Shown here in pieces: positions 21,355-23,180 of a stretch of 23,180 nucleotides of DNA. Where the stretch lies: positions 1-23,180 of the IMG/VR virus record IMGVR_UViG_3300044678_003134; one strand, written 5' to 3'. Under the pieces are notes generated by a model that was given only the letters and a program-made list of their open reading frames with translations, did no database searches and had not been told where the DNA came from. Within the stretch, counting starts at the first letter, position 1, and the number at the start of each line of letters is the position of its first letter. Both the position numbers and the translations under genes were made by a program. Origin of the DNA: a virus.

Positions 21355-21958
21355 AATATTTTTTAAACGATGCTTTTGCAAGGGCAATCGAATCTGTTAT
21401 ATCATAATTTTCGGTTTTCAAATTGCCATTTTTATTTATTATCCAAGAAATATTTTTATATTCCTTTGAAATTTTTTCAAATATATAACTTTTTGGGTCA
21501 ATTTTCCTAGATTTGAACTTTAAAGTAAATTTATTTTTTTTCGCATCGTATTCTGTCATTTCAGGGCAGAATATTCTTCTAACTTCATCAACACTTAAAA
21601 ATTTTGGAATTATGCCAAGTGTGTCTCTTAAAATATAAGAACAAATCCCATTAAATTTTAATAACTTATTTACAGTATAAACATTATTAGATTTGACAAG
21701 CGGTTCTTCAACAAATATATCAATGATTTCATAAATTTTTAATTCTTCAACAAATTTTTTAAAACCATCACCTTTAATAATTTCAGGGTCATCTTTACAA
21801 TCTTTATTTGTTGACATTTTAAGTGCTTTTACTGATATTAGTTCAAAGTTTTCATTATACATTGAAAAGCCAATACAACTAGTTGATATATCAAAAGATA
21901 AAAATACTTTATCTTTGGGTATCATTATACCCAAATCTTTAAAATCAATAATTTCCAT
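21338..21958 (-). CDS. RuvC-like Holliday junction resolvase (RNase H fold)
   Basis: A 206-residue protein with the RuvC arrangement of acidic residues: Asp23 at the end of the first strand (FLSFDISTSCIGFSMYN), Glu84/Glu85 (IDIFVEEPLVKSNNVYTV) and the last pair Asp186 and Asp189 (YDITDSIALAKASF). The 'VKSNNVYTVNKLLKFNGICSYIL' helix and the 'PKFLSVDEVRRIF' segment are also in the usual RuvC-like order. It would cut four-way or branched DNA before packaging, the role of gp49 (endonuclease VII) in T4. Downstream genes overlap or lie close (UVR protein, metallophosphoesterase, exonuclease), suggesting one DNA-processing operon; the structural gene upstream ends 13 bases before it. The exact substrate is not shown by the sequence. 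Confidence 0.85.
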   Translation of the reverse strand: MEIIDFKDLGIMIPKDKVFLSFDISTSCIGFSMYNENFELISVKALKMSTNKDCKDDPEIIKGDGFKKFVEELKIYEIIDIFVEEPLVKSNNVYTVNKLLKFNGICSYILRDTLGIIPKFLSVDEVRRIFCPEMTEYDAKKNKFTLKFKSRKIDPKSYIFEKISKEYKNISWIINKNGNLKTENYDITDSIALAKASFKKYYEKEY

Positions 21959-21971
21959 AAAATAAAATACG

Positions 21972-23180
21972 TTATAGTTTTAGTTTTACATTAAATGGAA
22001 TAATACTACCAATTTCTTTTTTTATTGGCTCACTTAATTTGCCCACACCTATTAATTGTCCGGCTTTATTATATAACCCAATTGATGTAATGAATACAGG
22101 TTTATTGCTTACAGATTCATCATAAGCATCAGGATATGTTGAATTATTTGTGTAAAAAAATTCATTTGGTGATGCAATACACATAACATTTTGTACAATT
22201 TCTGTTGTTACAGATTTATAGTTTGTTTCACATAATGTTGATGATGAAAAGTATATTTTTGCAAAATTAGTATCTCCATTATATGAACTACCTGATGCTA
22301 TTCCATTGAATCCTGAACTTGTAGCTGCTGAATATCTAAATCCTGATACCAAAGTTGAGTCTGTAATCACAGCAAGCCCTTTATCATTGTAAAGTATTCC
22401 AACAGGTCTATCATAATCATTTATGAAAACTTCTTTTGTTCCAAAGTATAATTTATAACCATCAAAATGTGCATATCTTTTACCTGATGATTCATTAGTT
22501 TCGGATGTTGGAAACTTATTGTTTGTTGTATATTGACTCCAAGATAATTTACTAATATTAACTTTACTTATTTTAATTATTAAACTTCTTGTTGCAGGAT
22601 TTGATGATGTATGAAATAATTTTATTGGATTATTTGTTATATTTGGTGTTTTTATTACAGTAACATCATTTAATTTTATATTTTCTACAAATGAACCCGA
22701 ATCAATTTGCACACCAATATTTGAAATGTTAGTACTTGAATTTGTTTGAGTAATTTCAAAAAATATAATATCATCTGTACTAGCTGAAACTGAAAATTGA
22801 TATGGATTTGTTTGTGTATATGCATTTGTTAATGATATGGTTTGTTGGTCAAAAACAATTTCAATGTTTTTTGAGCCAATTGATTTTTTTATTTCATTTG
22901 AATATAAAAAAGTAATATTTGAATTTGGTGATGGTGAAGCACCTAAATCACTAACATATGACTGTTTTTCGCATAAATCAGAATTTAAACTTGCATTAAA
23001 TGTGATTGTTTCACCACTCCTTCCATTAAAACCAAAATACGAACCATAAACAGTTGTTGATGAAGCAACACCATTTAGCATTACAGGAAATTTTAAAGAA
23101 AATGTTTTACCATCAATAAGTTCACCATATTGACCTTTTGGTATTTCTGCAACAATTATTTCTCTTGTATTTAAATAAGA
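21972..23180 (-). CDS. Virion structural (tail/baseplate-type) protein, N-terminus outside window
   Basis: The frame stays open to the right edge (33 further codons before the Met codon at 23081), so the real start is outside. At least 402 residues are present. It is rich in Ser, Thr, Asn and Tyr and appears beta-rich, with segments such as LNTREIIVAEIPKGQYG and GETITFNASLNSDL. The C-terminus (VFITSIGLYNKAGQLIGVGKLSEPIKKE, then an IPFNVKLKL strand) is a pattern I associate with structural proteins of T4-like phages with large genomes, where 'ITsIGLYN...L...GKLS.P' recurs. It is probably a baseplate or tail component. It is separated from the resolvase gene by 13 bases on the same strand, so structural and DNA-processing genes seem to share a transcript. 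Confidence 0.75.
   Translation of the reverse strand, partial: SYLNTREIIVAEIPKGQYGELIDGKTFSLKFPVMLNGVASSTTVYGSYFGFNGRSGETITFNASLNSDLCEKQSYVSDLGASPSPNSNITFLYSNEIKKSIGSKNIEIVFDQQTISLTNAYTQTNPYQFSVSASTDDIIFFEITQTNSSTNISNIGVQIDSGSFVENIKLNDVTVIKTPNITNNPIKLFHTSSNPATRSLIIKISKVNISKLSWSQYTTNNKFPTSETNESSGKRYAHFDGYKLYFGTKEVFINDYDRPVGILYNDKGLAVITDSTLVSGFRYSAATSSGFNGIASGSSYNGDTNFAKIYFSSSTLCETNYKSVTTEIVQNVMCIASPNEFFYTNNSTYPDAYDESVSNKPVFITSIGLYNKAGQLIGVGKLSEPIKKEIGSIIPFNVKLKL

Noticed and set aside
21355-21387. Upstream ATG (21387) for the UVR-motif gene
   Set aside because: It would overlap the resolvase gene by 50 bases, and its extra residues are the off-frame reading of the resolvase C-terminus. The ATG at 21354 has the usual A/T-rich context and a MKKN start.
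21050-21469. Plus-strand open frame across the UVR and resolvase genes
   Set aside because: Antisense to two supported genes; its Phe/Ile/Ser-rich protein reflects complemented Lys/Glu/Asp codons.
23079-23081. ATG at 23081 as the start of the last minus-strand gene
   Set aside because: The 33 codons between it and the right edge are open in frame and read like the same structural protein, so the true start is outside.
1-23180. tRNA genes, insertion sequences, homing endonucleases or introns
   Set aside because: All gaps between genes are short and A/T-rich with no cloverleaf-like GC segments, and all recognised genes are uninterrupted.

Overview
The window is a stretch of a large, AT-rich, contractile-tailed (T4-like, myovirus-type) bacteriophage genome. 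The evidence is a tail sheath gene next to a tail tube gene, a gp5-like baseplate OB-fold protein and a gp6/J-like baseplate wedge protein, mixed with phage-type nucleotide and DNA metabolism genes. A Bacteroidetes (Flavobacterium-like) host is the best guess. No gene start has a convincing Shine-Dalgarno sequence; starts instead sit behind A-rich stretches such as 'aataaaATG'. One candidate promoter has the TAnnTTTG box typical of Bacteroidetes, and one protein has a Bacteroidetes-like signal peptide ending in S-Q. The standard genetic code fits (TAA and TGA stops). No tRNA, rRNA, CRISPR, insertion sequence or integrase was seen, and no intergenic gap exceeds about 100 bases.

Layout. (1) 1-5996, plus strand: a tail/virion structural block, with a partial fibre- or baseplate-like protein cut by the left edge, then a gp5-like baseplate protein, tail sheath and tail tube, closed by a strong hairpin terminator at 6021-6052. 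(2) 6095-6448, plus: a single small heat-shock protein. (3) 6441-12961, minus (read right to left): an RpoD-like sigma factor, a DnaG-type primase, an ECF-like sigma factor, a PhoH-type ATPase, a small two-helix membrane protein, NrdB, NrdA and a small putative secreted protein. Terminators lie after the membrane protein and after nrdA. (4) 13012-17483, minus: the gp6-like baseplate wedge protein, a 641-residue protein with Pro/Gln linkers and hydrophobic C-terminal segments, a small glycine-rich protein and a small coiled-coil protein. (5) 17537-17959, plus: a lone 140-residue helical protein of unknown function. (6) 17956-21958, minus: a RuvC-like resolvase, a UVR-motif protein, a metallophosphoesterase, a DnaQ-fold exonuclease and a degenerate amidase/PGRP-like protein. 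(7) 21972-23180, minus: another virion structural protein cut by the right edge.

How the parts work together (inference): NrdA/NrdB supply dNTPs. Primase, resolvase, exonuclease and phosphoesterase serve replication, repair and DNA processing. The two sigma-like proteins could redirect host RNA polymerase to phage genes. A 15-nt sequence shared by the sheath gene and the 17537 gene is a candidate late promoter. Structural genes occur in three separate blocks around the replication and transcription genes, on both strands.

The points most worth a second look are the paired sigma factors flanking an unusual primase (TOPRIM NxD in place of DxD), the amidase-fold protein that has lost zinc ligands, the phage small heat-shock protein, and a terminator hairpin that also encodes part of a signal peptide.
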